Below, piece after piece: positions 9,552-18,637 of a stretch of DNA of 64,000 nt. Numbering within the stretch: the stretch's first letter is position 1; each line of letters starts with the position of its first letter. The notes under the pieces are model-generated. The model saw only the letters and a list, made by a program, of their open reading frames with translations. It did not search any database and was not told the origin of the DNA. This DNA comes from Erythrobacter sp. SD-21 (GTDB lineage: Bacteria; Pseudomonadota; Alphaproteobacteria; Sphingomonadales; Sphingomonadaceae), in NCBI RefSeq assembly GCF_000181515.1, contig NZ_ABCG01000005.1, positions 179,427 to 243,426 on the forward strand. The letters are read 5' to 3'. The translations under genes and the position numbers were made by a program.

Positions 9552-11201
9552 ATGAAGCTTCGATTTACTGCCGCCCTCCTCGCCAGTGCCATCGCCATGC
9601 CTGCGCAGGCTGACGTGCTGGTGGACAATGTCACGGGCATCACGCTCGATGAAAACGGCGCGGTGAGGCGCTTCGAAGCGCTGGTGATCGACGACGACGG
9701 CAAGATCGCCCAGCTGATCGAGCGCGAACAGGACCGCCCGCGTACCGATTATCTCGAGGATGGCGAAGGCAAGGTCATGCTGCCCGGCATGATCGATGCG
9801 CATGGCCATGTCATGGGCGTGGGCTTCGGCGCGCTGACGCTCGATTTATCGGACACCAATTCGCTCGAGGAAGCGCTGGACAGGATCCGCGCCTTCGCGG
9901 CCGAGAACGAGGCGCGCCCGTGGATCTTGGGCCGCGGCTGGAACCAGGAAAAATGGGGCCTCGGACGCTTCCCCACCGCCGCCGAACTCGACAGCGCCGT
10001 GGCCGATCGCCCGGTCTACCTCGCCCGCGTCGACGGCCACGCGGGCTGGGCCAATAGCCTCGCCATGCGTGCGGCCAACATCACCGCTTCAAGCAAATCG
10101 CCTGCCGGTGGCCGGATCGAGAAGCTGGCCGACGGCAAGACGCCTTCGGGCATCTTCGTCGATGCGGCGGAAGAACTGATGAACGCCGCCGTCCCCGCCC
10201 CGCGCCCCAACGAGCGCGACCTCGCCTTCGCCGAAGCGCAGAAGGTGCTGCACAGTTATGGCATCACGGCCATCGCCGACATGGGCACCACGATCGAGGA
10301 CTGGCAGGCCTTCCGCCGGGCAGGCGACAATGGCTCGCTCACCCTGCGGATCATGTCCTACGCGGCCGGACCCGACCAGATGACGCTGATCGCCGGCGCG
10401 ACCCCCTCACCCTGGCTCTATGACGACAAGCTGCGGATGAACGGGGTGAAACTCTATCTCGACGGCGCGCTCGGCAGCCGCGGCGCCTGGCTGAAGCAGC
10501 CCTATGCCGATGATCCGGGCAACACCGGCCTGCCGCTGACCCCGCCGGCCGCCTTGCGCAACATCCTCGTGCGCGCGGCGCAGGGCAATTTCCAACCCGC
10601 CGTCCACGCCATCGGCGATGCCGCCAACGCCGAGGCGCTGAACGCCATCTCCGAAATCGCCGAAAGCTACGATGGCGATCGCCGCTGGCGGATCGAACAC
10701 GTCCAGATCGTCGACCCCGCCGACCTGCCCAAGCTCGCCCAGCACGGCATCATCGCCAGCATGCAGCCCGTCCACCAGACGAGCGACATGTTCATGGCCG
10801 AAGCCCGGCTGGGTCAGGACCGGCTGGGCGGCGCCTATGCGTGGAACAGCATTCTCCAGCTGGGCGGCCGCCTCGCCTTCGGGTCGGACACGCCGGTGGA
10901 ATCGCCCGATCCCTTCGCCGGACTGGCGGTTGCGATCACGCGCAGCAACGCGGCAGGCGAGCCGTTCGGCGGCTGGCGGCCGACCGAGCGGGTGACGCGC
11001 GAACAGGCGCTGGCTGGCTTCACCGCCGACGCCGCCTATGCGGGATTTGCCGAAGGGCGCTTCGGACGTCTTTTGCCGGGCGAGAGGGCCGACTTCATCC
11101 TCGTCGACACCGATCCCCTGCTGGCGACGCCGGAAGAAATCCGCGCCACCACGGTGCATGAAACCTGGGTCGGCGGGCGGAAGGTCTACGAGGCCGACTG
11201 A
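9552..11201 (+). CDS. Exported amidohydrolase family protein (YtcJ-like)
   Basis: The protein has 549 residues starting MKLRFTAALLASAIAMP, a signal peptide cut near AQADV, so it acts in the periplasm. The metal-dependent amidohydrolase fold is shown by the first ligand block GMIDAHGHVMG near residue 82, the central VHAIGDAAN, IEHVQIVDP and the late SDTPVESPDPFAGL. The arrangement matches the YtcJ/LAF3 branch. The substrate of this branch is generally not known. The ATG at 9552 is chosen because the signal peptide begins there, although the frame is open far upstream. The 3' end overlaps the convergent tatC gene by 16 bases. Confidence 0.87.
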   Translation: MKLRFTAALLASAIAMPAQADVLVDNVTGITLDENGAVRRFEALVIDDDGKIAQLIEREQDRPRTDYLEDGEGKVMLPGMIDAHGHVMGVGFGALTLDLSDTNSLEEALDRIRAFAAENEARPWILGRGWNQEKWGLGRFPTAAELDSAVADRPVYLARVDGHAGWANSLAMRAANITASSKSPAGGRIEKLADGKTPSGIFVDAAEELMNAAVPAPRPNERDLAFAEAQKVLHSYGITAIADMGTTIEDWQAFRRAGDNGSLTLRIMSYAAGPDQMTLIAGATPSPWLYDDKLRMNGVKLYLDGALGSRGAWLKQPYADDPGNTGLPLTPPAALRNILVRAAQGNFQPAVHAIGDAANAEALNAISEIAESYDGDRRWRIEHVQIVDPADLPKLAQHGIIASMQPVHQTSDMFMAEARLGQDRLGGAYAWNSILQLGGRLAFGSDTPVESPDPFAGLAVAITRSNAAGEPFGGWRPTERVTREQALAGFTADAAYAGFAEGRFGRLLPGERADFILVDTDPLLATPEEIRATTVHETWVGGRKVYEAD

Positions 11202-11998
11202 TCGGCTTCGGGCTCGCTCACCTCTTCCTCGGACTTCGCCTTCGCTTCGCGCTTCTCGAAAATGCGCATTAGGACCAGCGAGCCTTCGAAGAGCAGCAGC
11301 AACGGCACGGCGAGCAGCAGCTGCGAGCCCGGGTCGGGCGGCGTGATGATCGCCGCCAGAGCCACCACCAGCACGATGACATAGCGCCGCGCGCCGACCA
11401 GTTGCGCGCGCGTCACGATGCCTGCGCGGTGGAGCAGCAACAGCAGGACCGGCAGCAGGAAGCTCATCCCGAAAGCGAGGATGAACTGCATCACGAGGCC
11501 GAGATATTCGTTCGCCGTCGGCAGCGCCTGAATTTCCAACCCGCCCGCGCTGCCCTCGAAGCCGAGGAACCACTCGAAGGCGGTCGGCATGACCACGTAA
11601 TACGCAAGGCTCGCCCCGGCGAGGAACAGGAAGGGTGTGGCGAACAGGAAGGGCAGGAAAGCCTTCTTCTCCTTCGCGTAAAGCCCGGGTGCGACGAAGG
11701 CCCAGAGCTGGTTCGCGATATAGGGAAAGGCGATGCAGAAACCTGCAAAGAGCGCGACTTTCAGCTCGACGAAGAAGACCTCGTAAAGCTTGGTGAAGAT
11801 CAACTGGCCCTGCCCGTCCGGGAAGGCTTTCTTGAGCGGCTGAATCAGGAAGCCGAGGATTTGGTCGGCAAAATAGAGGCATGCGCCAAACGCCACCACC
11901 AGCGCCGCCACGCAGCGCACCAAGCGGCCGCGCAGCTCGATCAGATGGTCGAGCAGGGGGGCCTGGCTGTCGTCGATATCCTTCACGTCGAAAGCCAT
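11186..11998 (-). CDS. tatC: Sec-independent protein translocase subunit TatC
   Basis: About 270 residues with six hydrophobic segments. The TatC signatures are LLDHLIELRGRLVRC at the N-terminus and FCIAFPYIANQLWAFVAPGLYAKEKK in the centre (split here into adjoining motifs, roughly residues 85-110). TatC binds the twin-arginine signal peptide and forms the receptor complex with TatB in the inner membrane. The start MAFDVKD at 11998 lies two bases after the tatB stop, so translation is coupled. CopA at 35.4 kb carries a Tat signal and would be a client. Confidence 0.95.
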   Translation of the reverse strand: MAFDVKDIDDSQAPLLDHLIELRGRLVRCVAALVVAFGACLYFADQILGFLIQPLKKAFPDGQGQLIFTKLYEVFFVELKVALFAGFCIAFPYIANQLWAFVAPGLYAKEKKAFLPFLFATPFLFLAGASLAYYVVMPTAFEWFLGFEGSAGGLEIQALPTANEYLGLVMQFILAFGMSFLLPVLLLLLHRAGIVTRAQLVGARRYVIVLVVALAAIITPPDPGSQLLLAVPLLLLFEGSLVLMRIFEKREAKAKSEEEVSEPEADQSAS

Positions 11999-11999
11999 G

Positions 12000-12515
12000 T
12001 CAGCGCTGCCCCTCGGCATCGCCGAAGGGTAGGCTCGGCTCGTCGGAGGGTTTCGGGGCAGGTTTCGCGGCTGGCTTCGGCGCAGGGTCTACTGGCGCTT
12101 CGCCGCCGCCATGCTCGGGCGCCTTGGTGAGCGCGGCACGACGGATCGCGGCCTCGGCAGCGGCATCGGGATCGGGTTCGGGATCGGGATCGGGATCGGC
12201 CGTCTCGCCCGCGGAGGCCAGCGGTTCCATCCGCGGCGGCACCAGCTCTTCCGGCGCCCCACCTTCGGGCTCGTTGCCCGTCGGATATTTCGCCATGATC
12301 TCCTTGTTACGCTGAGACCACTTCTCTTCCATTTCCTCGATCTCGGCCTGGCGGACCATCTCGTCGATGCCGGAGCGGAAATGGGCGGACATGCGGCGCA
12401 GCTTGCCGATCCAGCGCCCGGCGCTGCGCATGGCGCGCGGCATGTCCTTGGGGCCAATGACGAGGATCGCCACGATGACGATCACCAGCAATTCGGCCGC
12501 GCCGATATCGAACAT
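12000..12515 (-). CDS. tatB: Sec-independent protein translocase subunit TatB
   Basis: The protein has 171 residues. It starts MFDIGAAELLVIVIVAILVIGPKDMP, a single membrane helix with the TatB-type Glu8 and the Gly-Pro hinge. An amphipathic helix (RAMRSAGRWIGKLRRMSAHF) follows and then a long acidic and proline-rich tail. The tail contains an Asp-Pro run encoded by a hexanucleotide repeat (12165-12200). TatB links TatC-bound substrates to TatA. It is flanked by tatA and tatC in the usual order. Confidence 0.95.
   Translation of the reverse strand: MFDIGAAELLVIVIVAILVIGPKDMPRAMRSAGRWIGKLRRMSAHFRSGIDEMVRQAEIEEMEEKWSQRNKEIMAKYPTGNEPEGGAPEELVPPRMEPLASAGETADPDPDPEPDPDAAAEAAIRRAALTKAPEHGGGEAPVDPAPKPAAKPAPKPSDEPSLPFGDAEGQR
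12165..12200. repeat. Hexanucleotide repeat inside tatB
   Basis: Six consecutive units of the form ATCGGG, with one unit changed to TTCGGG and the last to ATCGGC. On the coding strand it encodes the Asp-Pro/Glu-Pro run of the TatB tail. Gain or loss of units would keep the frame. Confidence 0.85.
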
Positions 12516-12538
12516 GGATTAGCGGCTCTTGTCGGCGA

Positions 12539-12769
12539 TTACTTGGGTTCAGAAGGTGTCTTGGCCTGGTCTTCCTTCAGGCCTTGGTCGGCAGGCTTCG
12601 CCTCGTGCGAAATTTGCTGCGTCGGCTTGGCGTCGTCTTCGTTCATGCCCTGCTTGAAGCTTTTGATGCCCTTGCCGAAATCGCCCATCATTTCCGAAAT
12701 GCGCCCGCGCCCGAACAGGACGAGGATGACGAGAGCGATGATGATGAGCTGCCAGGGGCCGAGCGACAT
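12539..12769 (-). CDS. tatA: Sec-independent protein translocase subunit TatA
   Basis: The protein has 76 residues: one N-terminal membrane helix (MSLGPWQLIIIALVILVLF), the hinge FGRGRISEMMGDFGKGIKSF as amphipathic helix, and a short charged tail. TatA polymerises to form the passage for folded twin-arginine substrates. It is first of the tatABC set, with 23 bases before tatB. Confidence 0.95.
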   Translation of the reverse strand: MSLGPWQLIIIALVILVLFGRGRISEMMGDFGKGIKSFKQGMNEDDAKPTQQISHEAKPADQGLKEDQAKTPSEPK

Positions 12770-12836
12770 GGGAAACTACCTTTAAAAACTAAGTGTGTTG
12801 CAGCCCAATATAGGCCTGTGCGCGGGCGAAAGCCAG

Positions 12837-13454
12837 TCAGGCCGCGTCGGAGGGCTCTTCATCGCCTTCGGTGCCGGTCTGCGCACCGTCCGTATCGTTC
12901 TCGCCCATGAGGTCTTCATAGGCGTCTTCTACGGGATCGAGCAGGCCGGTAGCGCGCAATTCCGCGATTCCGGGCAGGTCGCGGCGGCTGGAGAGGCCGA
13001 AATGGTCGAGGAATTCGGGCGTGGTCGCGTAAATCGTCGGCCGCCCCGGCACTTCGCGGCGCCCGGCGATCTTCACCCAACCCGCCTCCATCAGCACGTC
13101 CAGCGTCCCGCCGGAGGTCTGCACGCCGCGGATCGATTCGATTTCCGCGCGGCTGACCGGCTCGTGATAGGCGATGATGGCCAGCACTTCGGTCGCGGCG
13201 CGGCTGAGGCGGCGGACCTGCTCGCGCTCCTTGCGCAGGAGGTGGGCAAGATCGGGCGCGGTTTCGAAATGCCAGCGCTTGCCGCGCTCGACGAGGTGGA
13301 TGCCGCGCTTTTCGTAGGTTTCGGCAAGGGCCTTGAGCGCTGCGCGCACTTCGGACTTGTCGGCATCTCCGAGGAAACCCGCCAATGCATCGACGCTCAT
13401 CGGTTCTTCGGCAGCGAAGAGCGCTGCTTCGACGGAGCGTTCGAGCGGGTTCAC
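12837..13454 (-). CDS. scpB: Segregation and condensation protein ScpB
   Basis: A 205-residue winged-helix kleisin partner. ScpB dimers bind ScpA and regulate the SMC condensin that organises the chromosome. Visible blocks are LERSVEAALFAAEEPMS, LSRAATEVLAIIAYHEPVSR and IRGVQTSGGTLDVLME. The GTG start at 13454 overlaps the scpA TGA by four bases (GTGA). This start is preferred over the longer open frame upstream, which runs antiparallel to no known domain and only shadows scpA. Confidence 0.93.
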   Translation of the reverse strand: MNPLERSVEAALFAAEEPMSVDALAGFLGDADKSEVRAALKALAETYEKRGIHLVERGKRWHFETAPDLAHLLRKEREQVRRLSRAATEVLAIIAYHEPVSRAEIESIRGVQTSGGTLDVLMEAGWVKIAGRREVPGRPTIYATTPEFLDHFGLSSRRDLPGIAELRATGLLDPVEDAYEDLMGENDTDGAQTGTEGDEEPSDAA

Positions 13455-14254
13455 TTCGCCCGCCTCAGTCGCATCGGCCCGAAGACCTCGTCCTGCGCGA
13501 TTTCCGCCTTGCCCAGCCGCGCCAGCTCGAGCGCGGCGACGAAGCTGGAGGCGAGCGCAGACTTGCGCAGCCGCGGTTCGGCATGGGGCGGCAGGAAATC
13601 GCGCAGTTCCATCCATTCCAGCGTCACGCCGAGCATGTTGGAGACCCGTTCGAGCGCCGATTCCAGCGTCATCACGGGCCGTTCGCGGACCATGTGGACG
13701 GCGGGAGCCGTGCGGGCCTTCACCCGGCCATAGGCCTCGATCAGGGCAAACTGGTCGCATTCCCACTGGGTCTTGCGGACGATGGCCAGCCCTTCGGGCG
13801 CGCCGCGCAGGAACACGTCGCGGCCGATCCGGTCGCCGCCCATCAGGCGTCCCGCTGCCTCGCGCATCGCGCCGAGACGCTGGAGGCGCAATTGCAGCTT
13901 AAGCGCCAATTCTTCGGGGCTCGGATCTTCCTGCTCTTCCTTGGGCAGGAGCATGGCGGATTTCAGATAGGCCAGCCACGCCGCCATCACGAGATAATCG
14001 GCCGCCAGTTCCAGCTTCAGCGCCTCGGCATGGTCGATGTAGTCGAGATATTGCTCGACCAGCGCGAGGATCGAGATTTCACGCAGGTCGACCTTCTGCC
14101 GCCGTGCGAGGTCGAGCAGGAGGTCGAGCGGCCCCTCCCAGCCATCGAGTTCGAGATAGAGGGCGTCCTTGTCGACCGGGGCCTCGGCGGCGATGCCGTC
14201 CCAGTCCTCCGCATCCTCCTGCGGCACGTCGGCGAACAGCAGCCCGTCGGTCAC
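13451..14254 (-). CDS. scpA: Segregation and condensation protein ScpA
   Basis: A 267-residue kleisin. The N-terminal SMC-head-binding part carries the family block LELDGWEGPLDLLLDLARRQ and VDLREISILALVEQYLDYI. The C-terminal winged helix contains LESALERVSNMLGVTLEW. It bridges SMC heads together with ScpB. The GTG at 14254 overlaps the nagZ TGA by four bases, and its own stop overlaps the scpB start, so nagZ, scpA and scpB are translationally chained. Confidence 0.93.
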   Translation of the reverse strand: MTDGLLFADVPQEDAEDWDGIAAEAPVDKDALYLELDGWEGPLDLLLDLARRQKVDLREISILALVEQYLDYIDHAEALKLELAADYLVMAAWLAYLKSAMLLPKEEQEDPSPEELALKLQLRLQRLGAMREAAGRLMGGDRIGRDVFLRGAPEGLAIVRKTQWECDQFALIEAYGRVKARTAPAVHMVRERPVMTLESALERVSNMLGVTLEWMELRDFLPPHAEPRLRKSALASSFVAALELARLGKAEIAQDEVFGPMRLRRAK

Positions 14255-15270
14255 GCCGCCCTCTCCGCAATGGCGAGCAGCGCGTCGCGCTTGGCCAGCA
14301 GCTCGGCAGTCTCGATCGCATCGGGAAAATCGCCCATTGCCGCGTGGACGCGCTCGAGCCGCGCGGCGGTTTCGTCCGACATTGTCGGGAAGCGGTTGGC
14401 GATCGCCTGCTGGTCGTCCATCTTCGCCCAGCAATTTAGGATGATGTCGCAGCCCGCCGCCAGCGCCGCCGCCCCGCGATCGGGGATCGTGCCGTCGAGC
14501 GCCTCCATGTCGATATCGTCCGACAATAGCAGCCCGTCGAAGCCGATCTTGCCGCGCACCACCTCGCGGATCACCGTTTCGGACAGTGTCGCGGGGTGCT
14601 CCGCGTCCCATGCGGTAAAGACGATGTGCGCGCTCATTCCCAACGGGTGTGAGGACAGCGAGCGAAAAGGTTCGATATCGGTTTCGAGCTCCGCGTCGCT
14701 GGCATCGACGACAGGCAGTACCTTGTGGCTGTCGGACGTCGCGCGGCCATGCCCTGGCATATGCTTGAGGCAGCCGACCACGCCTGCGCGCGTCATGCCG
14801 TCAAGCACGGCGCGGCCCAGCGCCGCCACCTGCATCGGTTTGCTGCCGAGCGCGCGGTCGCCGATCACTTCGTCGGTTTCGGGGCGGCGCACGTCGAAGG
14901 GCGCGTGATAGTCGACGCTTACGCCCGCCAGCGCCAGTTCGCGCGCCAGGGCCTCCGCGTTGACCCGCGCGGCCTCGATCGCCGAGGCAGGCGCGATTTC
15001 GTACAGCTTCGCGAAGGCCTCGCCCGCCGGGTATCTCGGCCAGACGGGAGGCTTCATGCGCGCAACGCGCCCGCCTTCCTGGTCGATCGAAACGATAAGC
15101 CGGTCGCGCCCATGGATGCTGCGCAGATCGTCGGTGAGCGCGCGCATCTGCTCGCGGCTATCGCAATTGCGGGCAAAGAGGATGTAGCCGGCCGGATCGG
15201 CGTCCTTGAAGAAGGCGCGCTCGTCGGCCGTCAGTGCGAGGCCGGAAATGCCGAAAATAGCCGGTGTCAT
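14251..15270 (-). CDS. nagZ: Beta-N-acetylhexosaminidase NagZ
   Basis: A 339-residue GH3-family enzyme of cell-wall recycling. It removes N-acetylglucosamine from anhydro-muropeptides in the cytoplasm. Family blocks are LIVSIDQEGGRVARM, the KHMPGHGRATSDSH loop that carries the catalytic His/Asp pair, and LLLSDDIDMEAL with the nucleophile Asp. The start MTPAIFGISG at 15270 is preferred because an upstream ATG at 15300 adds ten residues not typical of the family. It sits in the conserved order SPOR protein, nagZ, scpA. Confidence 0.93.
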   Translation of the reverse strand: MTPAIFGISGLALTADERAFFKDADPAGYILFARNCDSREQMRALTDDLRSIHGRDRLIVSIDQEGGRVARMKPPVWPRYPAGEAFAKLYEIAPASAIEAARVNAEALARELALAGVSVDYHAPFDVRRPETDEVIGDRALGSKPMQVAALGRAVLDGMTRAGVVGCLKHMPGHGRATSDSHKVLPVVDASDAELETDIEPFRSLSSHPLGMSAHIVFTAWDAEHPATLSETVIREVVRGKIGFDGLLLSDDIDMEALDGTIPDRGAAALAAGCDIILNCWAKMDDQQAIANRFPTMSDETAARLERVHAAMGDFPDAIETAELLAKRDALLAIAERAA

Positions 15271-15360
15271 GGCGCGAAACTGCGCCGATTCCGCGCGCAA
15301 GCCAAGCGCAGCGGAGTCGTCAGGTGTGGAAATTGCGGCGGGACGAGCCGATGGGGCGCG

Positions 15361-16086
15361 TTATTTCACGAAACAGGCGAGCCCGTCGCCCTTGAGGCGG
15401 GTGCAAAGCGAGCGCGCTTCGGCATTGCTGCCGCTCAGGGCCTGCAGGCGATAGACCGTCCCGATATCCACCTTCGCCTCGACCACGCGGTGACGAACGC
15501 CGTTGAGCACGGTCGTCTGCCGCATCAGGCGGCCCCAGGCCTCCTGTGCATCGCCCCGCGTGGGGTAGGCACCCACCTGCACCAGGGTGCCGGCGGCCGG
15601 TTCGCTGCTGCGAGGGCCCTCGTTGAGCGTCGTGGCGAGCGAAGGCCCGGCGACGTCTTCCTGTGCTTCGGGTTCCGTCGGCGGTCCGCGAACCACTTCC
15701 GTCGTCACCGGCTTGTCGGCGAGGCGGCCTTCGCGGGTCTGGCCCTCGCCCACGGCGAAGCTCGTGTCGCCGGTACCGGCGTAGGTCTTGCCGCCCTCGT
15801 CCTCGGGCCTGGTCTTGTAATCGCCCTCGGGCGCCCGGACGAGGCTTCCGTCGGCAGGAGGCTCGTCATTGCTCGCCCCGATGGCGAACCATGCGACCGC
15901 TACCAATGCGCCGACCACGAGCAGGGAAAGCGCGCCGAGCATGATGAGCCGCGAGGTGGCGAATCCGACTTCGTGCTCGCCTTCGTTTTCGTCCGCGTCG
16001 AGCCAGGGCAGGTGTTCGTCGCCCTCGATCAGTTCCAGATCGGAGGCCTGCCAGTCCTCGTCGTGTTCGTAAGGGCTGCGCGCCAT
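15361..16086 (-). CDS. SPOR-domain membrane protein
   Basis: The protein has 241 residues: an acidic cytoplasmic N-terminus, one membrane helix at about residues 46-68 (RLIMLGALSLLVVGALVAVA), a charged periplasmic linker, and a C-terminal SPOR domain from about residue 160 (GTLVQVGAYPTRGDAQEAW to the end). SPOR domains bind denuded glycan strands at division sites. The position between argS and nagZ is typical of alphaproteobacteria. It starts three bases after the argS stop. Confidence 0.9.
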   Translation of the reverse strand: MARSPYEHDEDWQASDLELIEGDEHLPWLDADENEGEHEVGFATSRLIMLGALSLLVVGALVAVAWFAIGASNDEPPADGSLVRAPEGDYKTRPEDEGGKTYAGTGDTSFAVGEGQTREGRLADKPVTTEVVRGPPTEPEAQEDVAGPSLATTLNEGPRSSEPAAGTLVQVGAYPTRGDAQEAWGRLMRQTTVLNGVRHRVVEAKVDIGTVYRLQALSGSNAEARSLCTRLKGDGLACFVK

Positions 16087-16089
16087 CGC

Positions 16090-17829
16090 TTACATCTCCT
16101 CCACCGCCTCGACACCCAATATGCCGAGACCGTTGCGGATCACCTGTCCGACCTGCGCCGCCACGAACAGGCGCGCGGCGGTCAGTTCGGCGTCATCTTC
16201 CTGGATGATCCGCTTTGCCGGGTCATCGTTACCCGCATTCCAGAAACTGTGGAAGGCCGCCGCGAGATCGCCGAGGAAGAAAGCGATACGGTGCGGTTCA
16301 CGCGCCTTCGCGGCCGCTTCGACCACGCGCGGGAATTGCGCGGCTTCGCGCACGAGCGCCAGTTCGTCCGCACCGAGACGGTCGAGATGCGCGTCGCTCG
16401 GCTCCACCCCTGCCTTGCGCAGCGTCGAGCGGATGCGGGCATGCGCATACTGGAGGTAGAAAACGGGGTTGTCCTTGCTCGCTTCGACCACTTTGGCGAA
16501 GTCGAATTCCATCTGGGCTTCGGGCTTGCGGGTGAGCATGGTGAATCGCACCACGTCCTTGCCCACCTCGTTCACCACATCGGCCAGAGTGACGAAGGTC
16601 CCGGCGCGCTTGGACATCTTCACCGGTTCGCCATTGCGGACGAGATTGACCATCTGCACCAGCTTGACGTCGAAGGGCACATCGCGGCCCGCGCCCTTGG
16701 TCAGCGCGGCGACGGCGGCCTTGATGCGCTTGACCGTGCCGGCATGATCCGCACCCCAGATGTCGATCAGCGCGTCGGCGTTCTCGGCCTTCTGGAAGTG
16801 GTAGGCGAGATCGGCCCCGAAATAGGTCCACGCGCCGTTCGATTTCTTGATCGGGCGGTCCTGGTCATCGCCAAATTCGGTCGAGCGGAAAAGCGGCAAT
16901 TCCACCGGCTCCCAGTCTTCGGGCGGCGCCTTGCCCTTGGGCGCTTCGAGCACGCCGTCATAGACGAAGCCATGTTCGCGCAGCCACGCCTCGGCCTCTT
17001 CGGGCTTGCCCGCCGCCTGCAGCTTCGCCTCGGACGAAAACAGGTCATGATGGATTCCAAGCAGCGCGAGGTCTTCGCGGATCATGTCCATCATCGCGGC
17101 GACCGCGCGTTCGCGGAAGAGCGGCAGCCAGTCGCTTTCGGGCGCGTCCTTGTAGGCAGCGCCGAATTCCTGCGCCAGACGCTCGCCAACGGGCTTCAGG
17201 TAATCCCCGGGGTAGAGTCCTTCGGGAATGGCGCCGATGTCCTCGCCCAGCGCCTCGCGGTAACGCAAATGCGCCGAGCGCGCGAGCACGTCGACCTGGC
17301 CGCCAGCGTCGTTGACGTAATATTCGCGGATGACCGTGTGGCCGGAAAACTCGAGCAGTCCGGCCAGCGCATCGCCCACCACCGCGCCGCGGCAATGGCC
17401 CATGTGCATTGGGCCGGTCGGGTTGGCCGAGACATATTCGATGTTGACGGTCTTGCCGCCGCCGATCTGCGACCGGCCGTAATCCGCGCCGAGAGCTGCA
17501 ATAGCTTCGAGTTCGCGCAGCCAGGCCTGTTCGGACAGGCACAGATTGATGAAGCCCGGACCGGCAATGCTCGCCTCGGTAATGTCGGGCTCGCGCGTCA
17601 GGTGCTCGACGATCTTCTCGGCCAGCGCGCGCGGGTTGGTCTTCGCCTTCTTGGCGAGCACCATGGCGGCGTTGGTCGCGAGGTCGCCGTGCGAGGGATC
17701 GCGCGGCGGCTCCACGGTGACGTTCGAGCGATCGGTCTCGGGCGGAAGGCTTCCTTCCATCTCGAGGGCGTTGAAAACTGCGTCGATCTTCGCCGCAAAA
17801 CCGGCGTGCAGGGTCTGGATGTCGGACAT
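16090..17829 (-). CDS. argS: Arginyl-tRNA synthetase
   Basis: A 579-residue class I synthetase that charges tRNA-Arg. The HIGH-type motif is HMGH near residue 140 in [13 protein letters not shown]. The KMSKS-type loop is KMSKRAGTF near residue 403. The C-terminal anticodon-binding domain includes the DALR-type stretch around [17 protein letters not shown]. It is the first gene of the minus-strand chain that runs through to tatC. Confidence 0.96.
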   Translation of the reverse strand: MSDIQTLHAGFAAKIDAVFNALEMEGSLPPETDRSNVTVEPPRDPSHGDLATNAAMVLAKKAKTNPRALAEKIVEHLTREPDITEASIAGPGFINLCLSEQAWLRELEAIAALGADYGRSQIGGGKTVNIEYVSANPTGPMHMGHCRGAVVGDALAGLLEFSGHTVIREYYVNDAGGQVDVLARSAHLRYREALGEDIGAIPEGLYPGDYLKPVGERLAQEFGAAYKDAPESDWLPLFRERAVAAMMDMIREDLALLGIHHDLFSSEAKLQAAGKPEEAEAWLREHGFVYDGVLEAPKGKAPPEDWEPVELPLFRSTEFGDDQDRPIKKSNGAWTYFGADLAYHFQKAENADALIDIWGADHAGTVKRIKAAVAALTKGAGRDVPFDVKLVQMVNLVRNGEPVKMSKRAGTFVTLADVVNEVGKDVVRFTMLTRKPEAQMEFDFAKVVEASKDNPVFYLQYAHARIRSTLRKAGVEPSDAHLDRLGADELALVREAAQFPRVVEAAAKAREPHRIAFFLGDLAAAFHSFWNAGNDDPAKRIIQEDDAELTAARLFVAAQVGQVIRNGLGILGVEAVEEM

Positions 17830-17890
17830 GACCGCGCGCCTAGACGAATGGCGCGAAATGGCAAGATGTCAGCGCATCGCGCAGCCCCGT

Positions 17891-18544
17891 TTAACGGGTG
17901 GCGTTATAGGCCAGCTGGTCCTCGGTCAGCTGGAAGCCGACGAGCAGTTCGAAGGTCGCCCGCTGCACGGCGGCGCGCACTTCGGGATCGGCCAGCGGAT
18001 CGAGCGCGGCATCGGGATCGCCGGCCTTGCGCTTACGCGTGATCTTCTCGCGAATATCGGCGGGCAGCGTGGCTTCGGCGCGGTTGACATAGGCCCCGGC
18101 GCGAGCGGTCGCCTCGGCGCGCTCCTGGCCATCGGCGAAGTTGACCGTCACCGTGCCCACGCGCTTCGAAATAACTGCGCTGCCACCGCGCAAGACGGTG
18201 GTGAAATAGGGCAGCTGGACACTGCGTGCACCGCGCGCATCGGCGCGGCGGGCGACGACGTTGAAACTCGCTTCGGTATAAACGCGCTCGCCTGTCTCGT
18301 TGCAGTTCGAGGTCAGGTCGGTCATCGCTGCGGTCACGTCGAGATCGGCCTGCGTCTTCGACGTCGCGCTGCGGAACAACGTCACATCGCCGGTATAGTC
18401 GGGAATGCCCACCGCCGGGCACGTCGTGCGAATCGCCGTGATGCCGGCGCCGCCGCCGTCAACCACCAGTTCACCGGACGATTTGCATCCTGCCAGCGCA
18501 AGACCCAGCGAAAGGGCGGTCAGGAGGCGAAAGCGATTGGTCAT
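17891..18544 (-). CDS. Lipoprotein of unknown function
   Basis: The protein has 217 residues with the signal MTNRFRLLTALSLGLAL and lipobox LAGC (Cys near residue 20), so it is membrane-anchored. The body has a beta-rich stretch with two conserved-looking cysteines (TTCPAVGIPDY and TSNCNETGE) and a charged C-terminal helix region. I do not recognise a characterised family. The start at 18544 has GAGGAA about 8 bases upstream and gives the signal peptide directly; an ATG at 18562 lacks such a site. It is divergent from ispH, with 93 bases between. Confidence 0.82.
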   Translation of the reverse strand: MTNRFRLLTALSLGLALAGCKSSGELVVDGGGAGITAIRTTCPAVGIPDYTGDVTLFRSATSKTQADLDVTAAMTDLTSNCNETGERVYTEASFNVVARRADARGARSVQLPYFTTVLRGGSAVISKRVGTVTVNFADGQERAEATARAGAYVNRAEATLPADIREKITRKRKAGDPDAALDPLADPEVRAAVQRATFELLVGFQLTEDQLAYNATR

Positions 18545-18637
18545 GTCGGCGGCATTCCTCATGTGTTCGTATGCGTACCCCACTAGGAGGCTCGCGTGCC
18601 CTAGCTTGGCGCGACCCAAAGCGCTAGAGGGGCGCGT

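Noticed and set aside
14725..18042. Plus-strand open frame of 1105 codons across nagZ, SPOR and argS
   Set aside because: It crosses three well-supported genes and their gaps; no domain is visible.
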